Positions 1 through 5,333 of a stretch of 6,307 nt of DNA are shown piece by piece. The position numbers and the translations under genes were made by a program. A model generated the notes under the pieces. It searched no databases, was not told the DNA's origin, and saw only the letters and a program-made list of their open reading frames with translations. Source of the stretch: Bacillota bacterium (GTDB taxonomy: Bacteria; Bacillota_E; Sulfobacillia; Sulfobacillales; Sulfobacillaceae). The stretch lies in NCBI GenBank assembly GCA_021820165.1, contig JAKADW010000131.1, positions 1 through 6,307 on the forward strand. The letters run 5' to 3'. Position 1 is the first letter of the stretch. Every line of letters begins with the position of its first letter.

Positions 1-949
1 CTAACCATGTAGCCTCGGCCTCGGCGGCCGAGGAGAGGGGAACGGTTCGCCGAAGGCTATGGATGACCATTCCCGCCACAATCACGGCAAGTCCGAAAAG
101 TTCTCTGGCGCTTGGCCAGGCCTGACGAAAGAAGAGGCTTGCCATCAGCACCGTGAAGACAATTTCAAGGGACTGGGTGGCCTCAATGCGGGCAAGCCAC
201 CCTAGGTCGCCCTGGGTTTCTTCGGTCGCCCGGAAGAAGAGCAACGTGGCCACCACTCCGGCGAAGAGCGCGACGGCCAAAGCGCCCACCATGAGATGTC
301 CAGAAGGCCAGCCGCTCCTTTCATATCCGATGCCCATGGCCAGAATCCAAAAAGGCAGACTACCCACGGTCATGCCCAGCGTGCGTTGGAATACGCTAAG
401 CGTGATATGCAGTCGGGATACATAGCCCATCATTTGACGGTTGCCGAGCGGATAGGCGATGGCGGCAATAGTGACGGGAATAAGCGCCACGAGTCCTCCG
501 CTGCCCAATGTCCTGTGCGAGGCCCATTCGCTTAGGGCCACTCCCCCTAAAATAATCCCCGAGGGCCAGAGCTCCTTTAAGGGGATGGTTCCCTTGGGCC
601 GAATGAAGGGCACCAAGAGGCTTCCCATGACAATGGTTAATTGCCAGATTCCTGCCGTGAGCCAGGCGGGGGCCCACCGCGAGGCCAGGGTCAAGGGGAG
701 ATAAAAGAGGCCGAAGCCGACCGTGCCCCAAAGAAGCCACGGGCCAAAATTCCGCCGCAGCTCATGAAAAAGGGGCCGGAGTTCACCGCGCGCGGCCACC
801 AATATGGCGAGGGGCACCAGCGTGAATGCGTAACGCAATCCGCCGACCCAGAAACTACTGGCGCCGCCTTGGATTAAGAGACGGTTGATGACAAATGTCG
901 AGGCGAAGAACAGGGCGGCAAGAGCGCCTAACGCCAGTGCGCGTTTCAT
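1..949 (-). CDS. DMT-superfamily multidrug efflux transporter (EmrE-like, PF13536 type), C-terminus cut by window edge
   Basis: The frame is open from an ATG at 949 to the left edge without a stop, giving 316 residues, so only the extreme C-terminus is missing. The protein is very hydrophobic, with about ten likely membrane helices (roughly residues 4-25, 34-52, 69-88, 97-115, 128-145, 151-169, 187-206, 219-238, 258-275, 284-298). This is the 10-TM two-repeat plan of DMT transporters. The starts of the halves, a WLLWGTVGFGLFY stretch near residue 71, a WQLTIVMGSLL stretch near 102, and the acidic ARIEATQSLEIVF segment near 253 match my memory of the multidrug-resistance efflux family (about 320 aa). 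It would export small hydrophobic or amphipathic compounds across the inner membrane; the substrate cannot be told. The tail after residue 300 is Ala/Glu-rich and probably cytoplasmic. No Shine-Dalgarno precedes the ATG; see the promoter entry. The gene lies downstream of a strong terminator, so it appears to be its own unit. A plain EamA permease is the main alternative. Confidence 0.87.
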   Translation of the reverse strand, partial: MKRALALGALAALFFASTFVINRLLIQGGASSFWVGGLRYAFTLVPLAILVAARGELRPLFHELRRNFGPWLLWGTVGFGLFYLPLTLASRWAPAWLTAGIWQLTIVMGSLLVPFIRPKGTIPLKELWPSGIILGGVALSEWASHRTLGSGGLVALIPVTIAAIAYPLGNRQMMGYVSRLHITLSVFQRTLGMTVGSLPFWILAMGIGYERSGWPSGHLMVGALAVALFAGVVATLLFFRATEETQGDLGWLARIEATQSLEIVFTVLMASLFFRQAWPSARELFGLAVIVAGMVIHSLRRTVPLSSAAEAEATWL

Positions 950-955
950 AAGGGC

Positions 956-985
956 ATTGTATCAAGGGCCAGGCGTCTATGAAAA
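956..985 (-). promoter_or_regulatory. Extended -10 promoter for the transporter, probably giving a leaderless mRNA
   Basis: On the minus strand TGATACAAT carries an extended -10 (TG, one base, TACAAT at 961-956). Eighteen bases upstream is TTTTCA (985-980), matching TTGACA at four of six positions. Only six bases (GCCCTT) separate the -10 from the ATG at 949, so the expected transcription start is the A of the start codon itself. No ribosome site lies between. The -35 overlaps the U-tract of the preceding terminator. The motif is seen; promoter activity and leaderless start are inferred. Confidence 0.6.
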
Positions 986-1020
986 GAAGAGCCTCCAGCG
1001 ATAAAGCTGGAGGCTCTTCT
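981..1020 (-). terminator. Rho-independent terminator of the four-gene operon
   Basis: A perfect 15-bp inverted repeat (985-999 pairing with 1006-1020) with a 6-base loop starts at the base next to the TAG stop of the secreted-protein gene. In the minus-strand transcript the stem is followed by a T-rich run (TCTTTTC). It closes the operon running from 4493 down to 1021 and isolates the downstream transporter gene. The lack of any gap between stop codon and stem is tight but not unheard of. Confidence 0.9.
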
Positions 1021-1950
1021 CTACTTGGCATAGAGCACCAATATTTTCAGTGAGGCGTCCGGATGACGAAGGGCCATGATGCGCGCGCCCGGTGGAATTT
1101 GGTTGACCTTAGCCTTTGGATGCCCCGGCCACTTGACTACCGTTTGGTGATTTATGGGAACGGTCACCGTTCCCAAGGGGTTGGTCAAGGTGATGTCTTT
1201 ATTGGAAACGGCCACGACCTGACCGGCGGTACCATGCTCGAGCGCCTTGACCCAATGGTCCAAGTGATCGGGCATGATCATCAGCACCTGGTGGTCTAAG
1301 GGGTTTAGGCAAGCCACCACCGAGTCCCCGGGCTTCAACTGGGACAGGCGTTGCTGGAGATGACGGGGCAGTGCTTGAAGCGGATAGCTTAAGGGGCCAT
1401 ATTGCTCCGACTGGGCCTTCACGGTGTCCGCGTTCGCGGCCGTGATTTTGGCCCGAGCCATGACCGGGCGTGAGGCGACAGCCGTCACATCCACCTCTTT
1501 TCCGGTCACGGGTCCGAAAGCGGCCGCCTTTGTGCCGGGGCTCAGCTCACGCATGCCCAACAACGCGGGAGAGCCCTTCAAGGTATAGGTTCCGTGGTGT
1601 TTGGAGTCCAACTGCCAGGTTGCACCGGGTTTGGTCAGAGTACCGTAGGCTGCCGGATGAATGATCACCAATGGAGCCTCGGTCGGGGAGTCTAACACCG
1701 TGACGGTCTCCCCGGGGCGCAAAACCTTAGCCGAGGCAGGATACATGCCGGCGCGTATCCGAGCCGAGGCCAAGGGGAAGGCTCGACTATGCCCCTCGTC
1801 TTGGACGGTGAGGGTGGTTGGGGTGACAGCCGTAACCTTTTCTTTCGCCCAGTGATGGTGGGGCAGGGAGTGAGCCAGCGCGGGCGTCGACAAAGCCAAA
1901 CTAGCCAGAAGGGCGCCCATGGCGGCCCGGCGAGCGATGTGATGCATCAT
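1021..1950 (-). CDS. Secreted protein with four beta-rich (DUF5666-like) repeats, function unknown
   Basis: The 309-aa product starts with a clear Sec signal peptide: Arg7-Arg8, a hydrophobic core at 9-21, and a likely signal peptidase I site ALA|HS after residue 26. There is no lipobox cysteine. The mature N-terminus is His-rich (H27, H31-H33). The rest reads as four copies of a module of about 50-65 residues. Each has short beta strands, then a hydrophobic-X-Pro-Gly turn (G80, G139, G208, G288), then another strand pair. The first, third and fourth begin with a V-x-A-V or I-x-A-A strand followed by a TLTV or ITLT type strand. This resembles the OB-like DUF5666 pattern, by inference. There is a single cysteine (C214), and no catalytic motif is visible. 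The gene is last in the operon, 78 bases after the kinase stop with no terminator between, so it is probably co-transcribed and may act in the same extracytoplasmic compartment as the kinase sensor domain. Two adjacent ATG codons (1950 and 1947) could serve as start. Confidence 0.82.
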   Translation of the reverse strand: MMHHIARRAAMGALLASLALSTPALAHSLPHHHWAKEKVTAVTPTTLTVQDEGHSRAFPLASARIRAGMYPASAKVLRPGETVTVLDSPTEAPLVIIHPAAYGTLTKPGATWQLDSKHHGTYTLKGSPALLGMRELSPGTKAAAFGPVTGKEVDVTAVASRPVMARAKITAANADTVKAQSEQYGPLSYPLQALPRHLQQRLSQLKPGDSVVACLNPLDHQVLMIMPDHLDHWVKALEHGTAGQVVAVSNKDITLTNPLGTVTVPINHQTVVKWPGHPKAKVNQIPPGARIMALRHPDASLKILVLYAK

Positions 1951-1954
1951 AGGT

Positions 1955-1962
1955 ACCTCCTT
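1955..1962 (-). promoter_or_regulatory. Strong ribosome binding site of the secreted repeat protein
   Basis: AAGGAGGT (1962-1955) lies 4-5 bases before the ATG at 1950 and 7-8 bases before a second in-frame ATG at 1947. The second start has the more usual spacing and would shorten the protein by one Met. This strong site contrasts with the weak ones of the two upstream genes, so this protein can be made at a higher or independent rate from the same mRNA. Confidence 0.8.
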
Positions 1963-2028
1963 CTCTTTGCTGCTCTGGTAGTGTGCCCCAGTTCATGGCA
2001 GAAATGCGAGAGGTTGGCTCTTTTGGGT

Positions 2029-3426
2029 TTAATTTTGGGGCGCGTGCGGTAAGAAGATGGTGAAACGCATGCCGTGGGGGCTTATCCGTTGAGCCGTGAT
2101 GCGGCCCTGCATGGCCTCGATCGCGCTTTTCACAATCGCAAGTCCGAGGCCGGTGCCTCCGGAACTTGAGCTTCGCGAGCGGTCACCGCGAAAGAAGCGA
2201 TCGAAAATGTAGGGGAGTTGATCCGCTTGAATGCCCGGACCGGTGTCCTCAACCTCAATCGCTACCTCATTTCCCTCGGCATGGGCGCTCAGGCGGACCT
2301 GGCACGTGGGGGGTGTGTAGCGATTGATGTTCTGTAATAAGTTAAAGAGCGCGTTGGACAGGTAGTCGGGGTCGGCCATGACGGTAAGCGGTGGGATCTC
2401 GACCACCAATGGCCGCGGGTCAATGGTCCGCTTGATCTCTGACATGATATCGTCCACCCAGCGATCGAGAGCAAGCGGGCCCACCGACAATTGCGAGGCC
2501 TCGAGACTATCCATTCGCGAGAGGGTCAAAAGCTGGCTCACCAGGCGCCCCATGCGTTGGCCTTGGCTTCGAATGACGCGAAGACCGCGGGCCTGTTCCT
2601 CGGGCGTGAGTTCGCCTCGCGCCATGAGATCGAGAAAACCGGTAATGGATGTGAGCGGTGTCCGAAGTTCATGGGAAGCGTCCGCGACAAATCGACGCAT
2701 TTGCTCCGAGAGGGTTTTTTCCTGCGCGAAGAGGGATTGAATCGACGCGGACATCCGGTCGATGGATTGGCCGAGGTCCTCCAGCTCGGCCGGCGCGTTT
2801 TCGATGCGGGTGGTGTGGCCGAACTCTCCGGACGCGATGCGCTGGGTGCTTTCCCGAATAATGTCCAGGGGCTTTAACGATCGCCGCACCGAAAGGGCTC
2901 CTAGCCAGCCGGCAAGAATTAAAGATAGGGAGGCTAAGAAAACGTAGAGTTCTGCGTCTCGGCGAAGAATGGCGTGGAGCGGAGCCAAGGAGGACATCAG
3001 CCAAAGATATCCGCTGGGATAATAGGGATTGTCGCCGATGACGGCATCCACCACCACCCGATGGTTCCAGATGAAGTAGGGCGCCGTATAGAAATGGGGC
3101 ACGGCCTTGACGGTGGAGGAGGAAGCCAACGGGTGGCCGGCCGCGTTGGTGATGACAACTTCCACACCGGGGGCGCGGAGCCGCGAGACCAAGAGTTTGG
3201 CCAGGTGGCTCAAACCGGGGATGCCACGGGCGGTCAGCGTATGGTGAATGATGGGGGTCAAGACCCCAATTTCATCCCGAAGGGTTCGGGCCGTGGAGTG
3301 GAGCAGCACGCTACGAAGAATGAGATACTGGCTTACACCGACCACCAACAGCAACACGGCCAAAAGCCCCACTTGGCGTCCAATGAGCTGGTCAATCAGC
3401 GTACGGCGTTTCGGCGGGCCGGCCAT
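2029..3426 (-). CDS. Membrane sensor histidine kinase (HAMP-HisKA-HATPase_c)
   Basis: The 465-aa sensor kinase is of normal, complete length. TM1 is at about residues 18-38 and TM2 at about 158-180. They enclose an extracytoplasmic sensor of about 120 residues with a PAS/Cache-like strand (VEVVITNAAGHPLAS, 88-102); its ligand is unknown. A HAMP linker follows (about 181-233). The HisKA H-box FVADASHELRTPLTS has the phosphoacceptor H252. The ATPase domain has an N-box NLLQNINRYTP (Asn366), G1 DTGPGI (394-399), F-box FDRFFRGD (408-415) and G2 GGTGLGLAIV (423-432), so all catalytic boxes are intact. It should autophosphorylate and pass phosphate to D55 of the regulator encoded just upstream. Its ATG directly abuts the regulator stop (TAAATG) and only a weak AGGCGA precedes it, which points to translational coupling. 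The layout is the classic PhoR/ResE-like type, but no specific orthologue is recognised. Confidence 0.95.
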   Translation of the reverse strand: MAGPPKRRTLIDQLIGRQVGLLAVLLLVVGVSQYLILRSVLLHSTARTLRDEIGVLTPIIHHTLTARGIPGLSHLAKLLVSRLRAPGVEVVITNAAGHPLASSSTVKAVPHFYTAPYFIWNHRVVVDAVIGDNPYYPSGYLWLMSSLAPLHAILRRDAELYVFLASLSLILAGWLGALSVRRSLKPLDIIRESTQRIASGEFGHTTRIENAPAELEDLGQSIDRMSASIQSLFAQEKTLSEQMRRFVADASHELRTPLTSITGFLDLMARGELTPEEQARGLRVIRSQGQRMGRLVSQLLTLSRMDSLEASQLSVGPLALDRWVDDIMSEIKRTIDPRPLVVEIPPLTVMADPDYLSNALFNLLQNINRYTPPTCQVRLSAHAEGNEVAIEVEDTGPGIQADQLPYIFDRFFRGDRSRSSSSGGTGLGLAIVKSAIEAMQGRITAQRISPHGMRFTIFLPHAPQN

Positions 3427-4101
3427 TTAATCGCCTAACCGATATCCGAAGCCGCGCACCGTTTGGATGACGGTCTTGGAGCGGTCGTTAATTTTTTCGC
3501 GAAGGGACGAAACATGCACTTCAACCAGATTGTCATCGCCGGGGAAATCATACCCCCAGACATGCTGGAGAATCTGGGCCTTGGACAGGACTCGGCCCGG
3601 ATTTAATAAGAGATAACGGAGGAGCTCGTATTCTTTGGCGGTCAACTGCACAATCTGGCCCTCTACCGTGACCCGATGGCTCATATCATCCATGGCCACG
3701 CCTTGAAAGGTCCAACGGGTAGGCTCGTCCCTTTGAATACGACGCAAGCCGGCATTGATGCGCGCCACCAATTCATCAAAGTCGAAGGGCTTGATGACGT
3801 AGTCATCGGCTCCGTCATCGAGCCCTTGTACCCGGTCGGAGACGGCATCTTTGGCCGTCAGCATCACGATATAGAGGTTCGGATCTTGCCGAAGACGCCG
3901 GGCTAATTGAAACCCGTCCTCACCCGGCATCATCACGTCGACGACGGCGGCATGTGGTTGAAAGGTGCCCACCATTTCCAGTGCCTCGGCTGCATTGGGA
4001 GCGGTTTGGACTTCGAAACCGCGATGACCCAAGCCAATCGTTAACAAATCCCGGATGGACTCTTCGTCATCCACGACCAAGAGCCGCGGCTTTCTTTCCA
4101 T
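3427..4101 (-). CDS. OmpR/PhoB-family response regulator
   Basis: The 224-aa regulator has an intact receiver domain (about 5-116): acidic pair D11-D12, phosphoacceptor D55 in VVDVMMPGEDG, T82 in MLTAKD, and K104 in VIKPF. A winged-helix DNA-binding domain follows (about 127-223), with the PhoB-type LTAKEYELLRYLLLNPGRVLSK helix region, the VEVHVSSLREKI recognition-helix area, and the terminal VRGFGYRL hairpin. It should dimerise on phosphorylation by the neighbouring kinase and bind direct-repeat operators; targets cannot be read from this window. The ATG overlaps the stop of the upstream 130-aa gene by one base (TAATG) and lacks a good ribosome site of its own. The start is supported because the family's normal N-terminus follows at once. 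Confidence 0.97.
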   Translation of the reverse strand: MERKPRLLVVDDEESIRDLLTIGLGHRGFEVQTAPNAAEALEMVGTFQPHAAVVDVMMPGEDGFQLARRLRQDPNLYIVMLTAKDAVSDRVQGLDDGADDYVIKPFDFDELVARINAGLRRIQRDEPTRWTFQGVAMDDMSHRVTVEGQIVQLTAKEYELLRYLLLNPGRVLSKAQILQHVWGYDFPGDDNLVEVHVSSLREKINDRSKTVIQTVRGFGYRLGD

Positions 4102-4493
4102 TACTGGGGATTATCCAGGGGATGCGGGGACAAGAAATACTCGCCCGTGTCCCACCCAGCCCGGGCAATCACGCGATCCAAGAGCTGCCGGTCCTGATTC
4201 AGCCACGTCACTTCGTGGGCAAAATCAGGAGCCGGGTCGGGCAACGCCTCTTTGAAATAGGTGTGGAGGGCGATGCGCACGTTCAAATGGGCGGCTACCC
4301 GGTTGGCCTGGTCCACCGTGAGCTCGCTGAAGGGCCGACCTTCCCCCAGCACGGCTTCGGTGATGTCTAATTCGTCCACAAAATTATGTTGTTGTACTGC
4401 GTGGTATTGATCGACTAGTTCGTTTAGCCGATGCTCCTGGTTCGGTGTAATGGGTCGATTGGGTGCATAACCCCAAGAACGCAAGAACGGCAT
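4101..4493 (-). CDS. Small protein of unknown function heading the two-component operon
   Basis: I do not recognise this 130-aa protein. It is soluble, with no signal peptide or membrane segment, mostly helical by appearance, acidic overall and free of cysteine. Residues 16-70 read as a helical hairpin module. It opens with TPNQEHRLNELVDQY, passes a central acidic DELDITEAVLGEG, and ends in the FSELTVDQANRVAAHL pattern (55-70). This faintly recalls the T-x-x-Q ... LT-x-x-QA-x-x-(I/V) helix pattern of small proteins tied to nucleic acid or regulatory complexes, but that is only a hint. Reality of the gene is well supported: a strong AAGGAGGA ribosome site 4 bases before the ATG, a -10 box upstream, and one-base overlap with the response regulator. 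Its place first in the operon suggests a link to signalling, perhaps as a partner of the kinase or regulator or a dosing leader gene. Confidence 0.8.
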   Translation of the reverse strand: MPFLRSWGYAPNRPITPNQEHRLNELVDQYHAVQQHNFVDELDITEAVLGEGRPFSELTVDQANRVAAHLNVRIALHTYFKEALPDPAPDFAHEVTWLNQDRQLLDRVIARAGWDTGEYFLSPHPLDNPQ

Positions 4494-4497
4494 AGCT

Positions 4498-4505
4498 TCC
4501 TCCTT
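4498..4505 (-). promoter_or_regulatory. Strong ribosome binding site of the 130-aa operon-leading gene
   Basis: AAGGAGGA (4505-4498) ends 4 bases before the ATG at 4493 and is near-perfectly complementary to the 16S rRNA tail. The response regulator and kinase that follow have no comparable site, so ribosomes loaded here probably feed both by coupling. Confidence 0.8.
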
Positions 4506-4534
4506 CGGGGCGCATTCGCACCCACACTCCTCTC

Positions 4535-4568
4535 ATTATATTTTGCCCGGTTATTAAGATGGTGTCCA
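4535..4568 (-). promoter_or_regulatory. Probable promoter of the two-component operon
   Basis: A consensus TATAAT lies at 4540-4535 on the minus strand, about 42 bases before the ATG of the 130-aa gene. The best -35 match, TGGACA (4568-4563, five of six), is 22 bases away from it, which is too far. It sits 17 bases from an overlapping weaker -10, CAAAAT (4545-4540). Either hexamer could be used; the true start would be near 4528-4533. No clear operator repeat for the PhoB-like regulator is visible around it, so autoregulation cannot be claimed. Confidence 0.5.
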
Positions 4569-4611
4569 GTGTTCGGGCATTTTCCGCCCCATCCACGAAT
4601 TCCCAGATCCC

Positions 4612-4640
4612 TTTTCGCCGTGGCGGAGGTTCGTTATACT
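4612..4640 (+). promoter_or_regulatory. Probable promoter of the superoxide dismutase gene
   Basis: TATACT (4635-4640, five of six) is preceded at 17 bases by a poor -35, TTTTCG (4612-4617). A transcription start near 4647 would give a leader of about 36 bases. The spacer contains the short palindrome CGCC-GT-GGCG (4616-4625). With so weak a -35, an activator or another sigma preference is possible. Confidence 0.45.
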
Positions 4641-4644
4641 GGGC

Positions 4645-4659
4645 GTGGGACATTCCCAC
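4645..4659 (+). repeat. Perfect inverted repeat at the predicted SOD transcription start
   Basis: GTGGGA-CAT-TCCCAC is a perfect 6-3-6 inverted repeat starting five bases after the -10 of the dismutase promoter. It could be an operator overlapping the transcription start, or a short hairpin at the 5' end of the mRNA that stabilises it. It does not resemble the AT-rich PerR, Fur or MntR boxes known from Firmicutes. Confidence 0.5.
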
Positions 4660-4670
4660 AAATTGATGGG

Positions 4671-4675
4671 GGAGG
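4671..4675 (+). promoter_or_regulatory. Ribosome binding site fixing the SOD start
   Basis: GGAGG inside a GGGGGAGGT run lies 7 bases before the ATG at 4683. The reading frame is open much further upstream (an in-frame ATG exists at 4431). This site, the promoter at 4635-4640 and the normal family N-terminus all place the true start at 4683. Confidence 0.85.
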
Positions 4676-4682
4676 TTGCGAC

Positions 4683-5282
4683 ATGGCGGAAAAGCGCGAT
4701 TTCAAGGATTTGAAGCAGTCCACCTTGACGATGGACGGCATTAGCAAGGAAGAAATCGACCAGCATTACGGGATTCTCTATAAGGGATACGTCAACAAGC
4801 TCAATGAGATCCGTAGCAAGATGGAGACGGTTGACTACGCAGCCGCCAACCAATCGTACAGCGAACTCCGGGGGTTAAAGACGGAGGAGGTCTTTTGCCT
4901 CAACGGAACCAAACTGCACGAATGGTACTTCGACAACCTCGGAGGCAGAGGCGGTTCCGCCACCGGACGCATCAAAGAGTTAATCGACCGTGACTTTGGC
5001 TCCTATGAGAAGTTCGAGACCGAGTTCAAGGCCACCGGCTTGGCCGTGCGTGGTTGGGTGGTGCTCGCCTACGACTTAGACGACGGCAAGCTCCACATCT
5101 ACGGCCAGGACGCGCACAACGTGGGTGTGCCGTGGGGTGCGTACCCGCTGTTGATTTTGGACGTGTACGAGCACGCCTATGGCATCGACTATGGTGTCAA
5201 GCGCGCGCCCTATCTGGACGCCTTCATGAAGAACGTGGACTGGGACGAGGTTAACCAGCGGTTGGCCAAGTACCACATCTAA
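4683..5282 (+). CDS. Fe/Mn-family superoxide dismutase, divergent His-type active site
   Basis: The 199-aa protein converts superoxide to oxygen and hydrogen peroxide. It has no signal peptide and so is cytoplasmic. The four metal ligands are present: H28 (QHYG), H79 (KLHEWYF), D160 and H164 (LDVYEHAY). The gateway Tyr is Y36 and the second-shell Tyr is Y82; Trp125 follows the usual Gly. The surround is unusual. E. coli FeSOD Gln69 is replaced by Gly75, and the alternative C-terminal glutamine position holds H145 (in QDAHNVG). The HYGKHH motif has become HYGILY, so His30 is Leu32, and the Tyr of the HAYY motif is Gly167. These features resemble a divergent dismutase clade I recall from candidate-phyla bacteria and scattered others. 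Metal preference (Fe, Mn or either) cannot be read with confidence, so I give no sodA or sodB symbol. It is transcribed alone and divergently from the two-component operon, with its own terminator. Confidence 0.94.
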   Translation: MAEKRDFKDLKQSTLTMDGISKEEIDQHYGILYKGYVNKLNEIRSKMETVDYAAANQSYSELRGLKTEEVFCLNGTKLHEWYFDNLGGRGGSATGRIKELIDRDFGSYEKFETEFKATGLAVRGWVVLAYDLDDGKLHIYGQDAHNVGVPWGAYPLLILDVYEHAYGIDYGVKRAPYLDAFMKNVDWDEVNQRLAKYHI

Positions 5283-5294
5283 CGGAAACATAAG

Positions 5295-5333
5295 AACGGC
5301 CCCCGAACTTATTGGGGGCCGTTTCTCTTCTTT
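5295..5333. terminator. Hairpin terminator between the convergent SOD and SPFH genes
   Basis: A perfect 10-bp GC-rich stem (5295-5304 with 5314-5323) has a 9-base loop. On the plus strand it is followed by TTTCTCTTCTTT, a good U-tract, 12 bases after the dismutase stop. On the minus strand the stem is followed by TTCTTATGTTT, a weaker tract, so it probably also ends the SPFH transcript, whose stop at 5332 lies next to it. Function on the plus strand is the stronger call. Confidence 0.88.

Noticed and set aside
19..33. Palindrome CCTCGGC-G-GCCGAGG near the left edge
   Set aside because: It lies inside the Ala/Glu-rich coding tail of the transporter, has a one-base centre and no T-run, so it is more likely codon bias than a terminator.
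396..740. Minus-strand frame of 114 codons inside the transporter region
   Set aside because: It is out of frame with the 316-codon transporter, whose membrane pattern is unmistakable; its own product looks like random basic sequence.
1951..2028. Possible separate promoter or terminator between kinase and secreted-protein genes
   Set aside because: No stem with a T-run and no acceptable -35/-10 pair was found, so co-transcription is the simpler reading.
2491..3438. Long plus-strand open frames opposite the kinase gene
   Set aside because: They mirror the GC-rich codons of the kinase, lack ribosome sites and have low-complexity, unrecognisable products.
4616..4625. Short palindrome CGCC-GT-GGCG in the dismutase promoter spacer
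   Set aside because: Four-base GC arms are expected often by chance in DNA of this composition; not enough for a separate operator call.
4384..4659. Minus-strand open frame of 91 codons overlapping the 130-aa gene
   Set aside because: It starts at a GTG with no ribosome site, spans the promoter of the operon, and lies out of frame with the better supported 130-aa gene.
4431..4682. Upstream in-frame extension of the superoxide dismutase
   Set aside because: The extension would cover the promoter and palindrome. The GGAGG 7 bases before the ATG at 4683 and the normal family length support the shorter protein.
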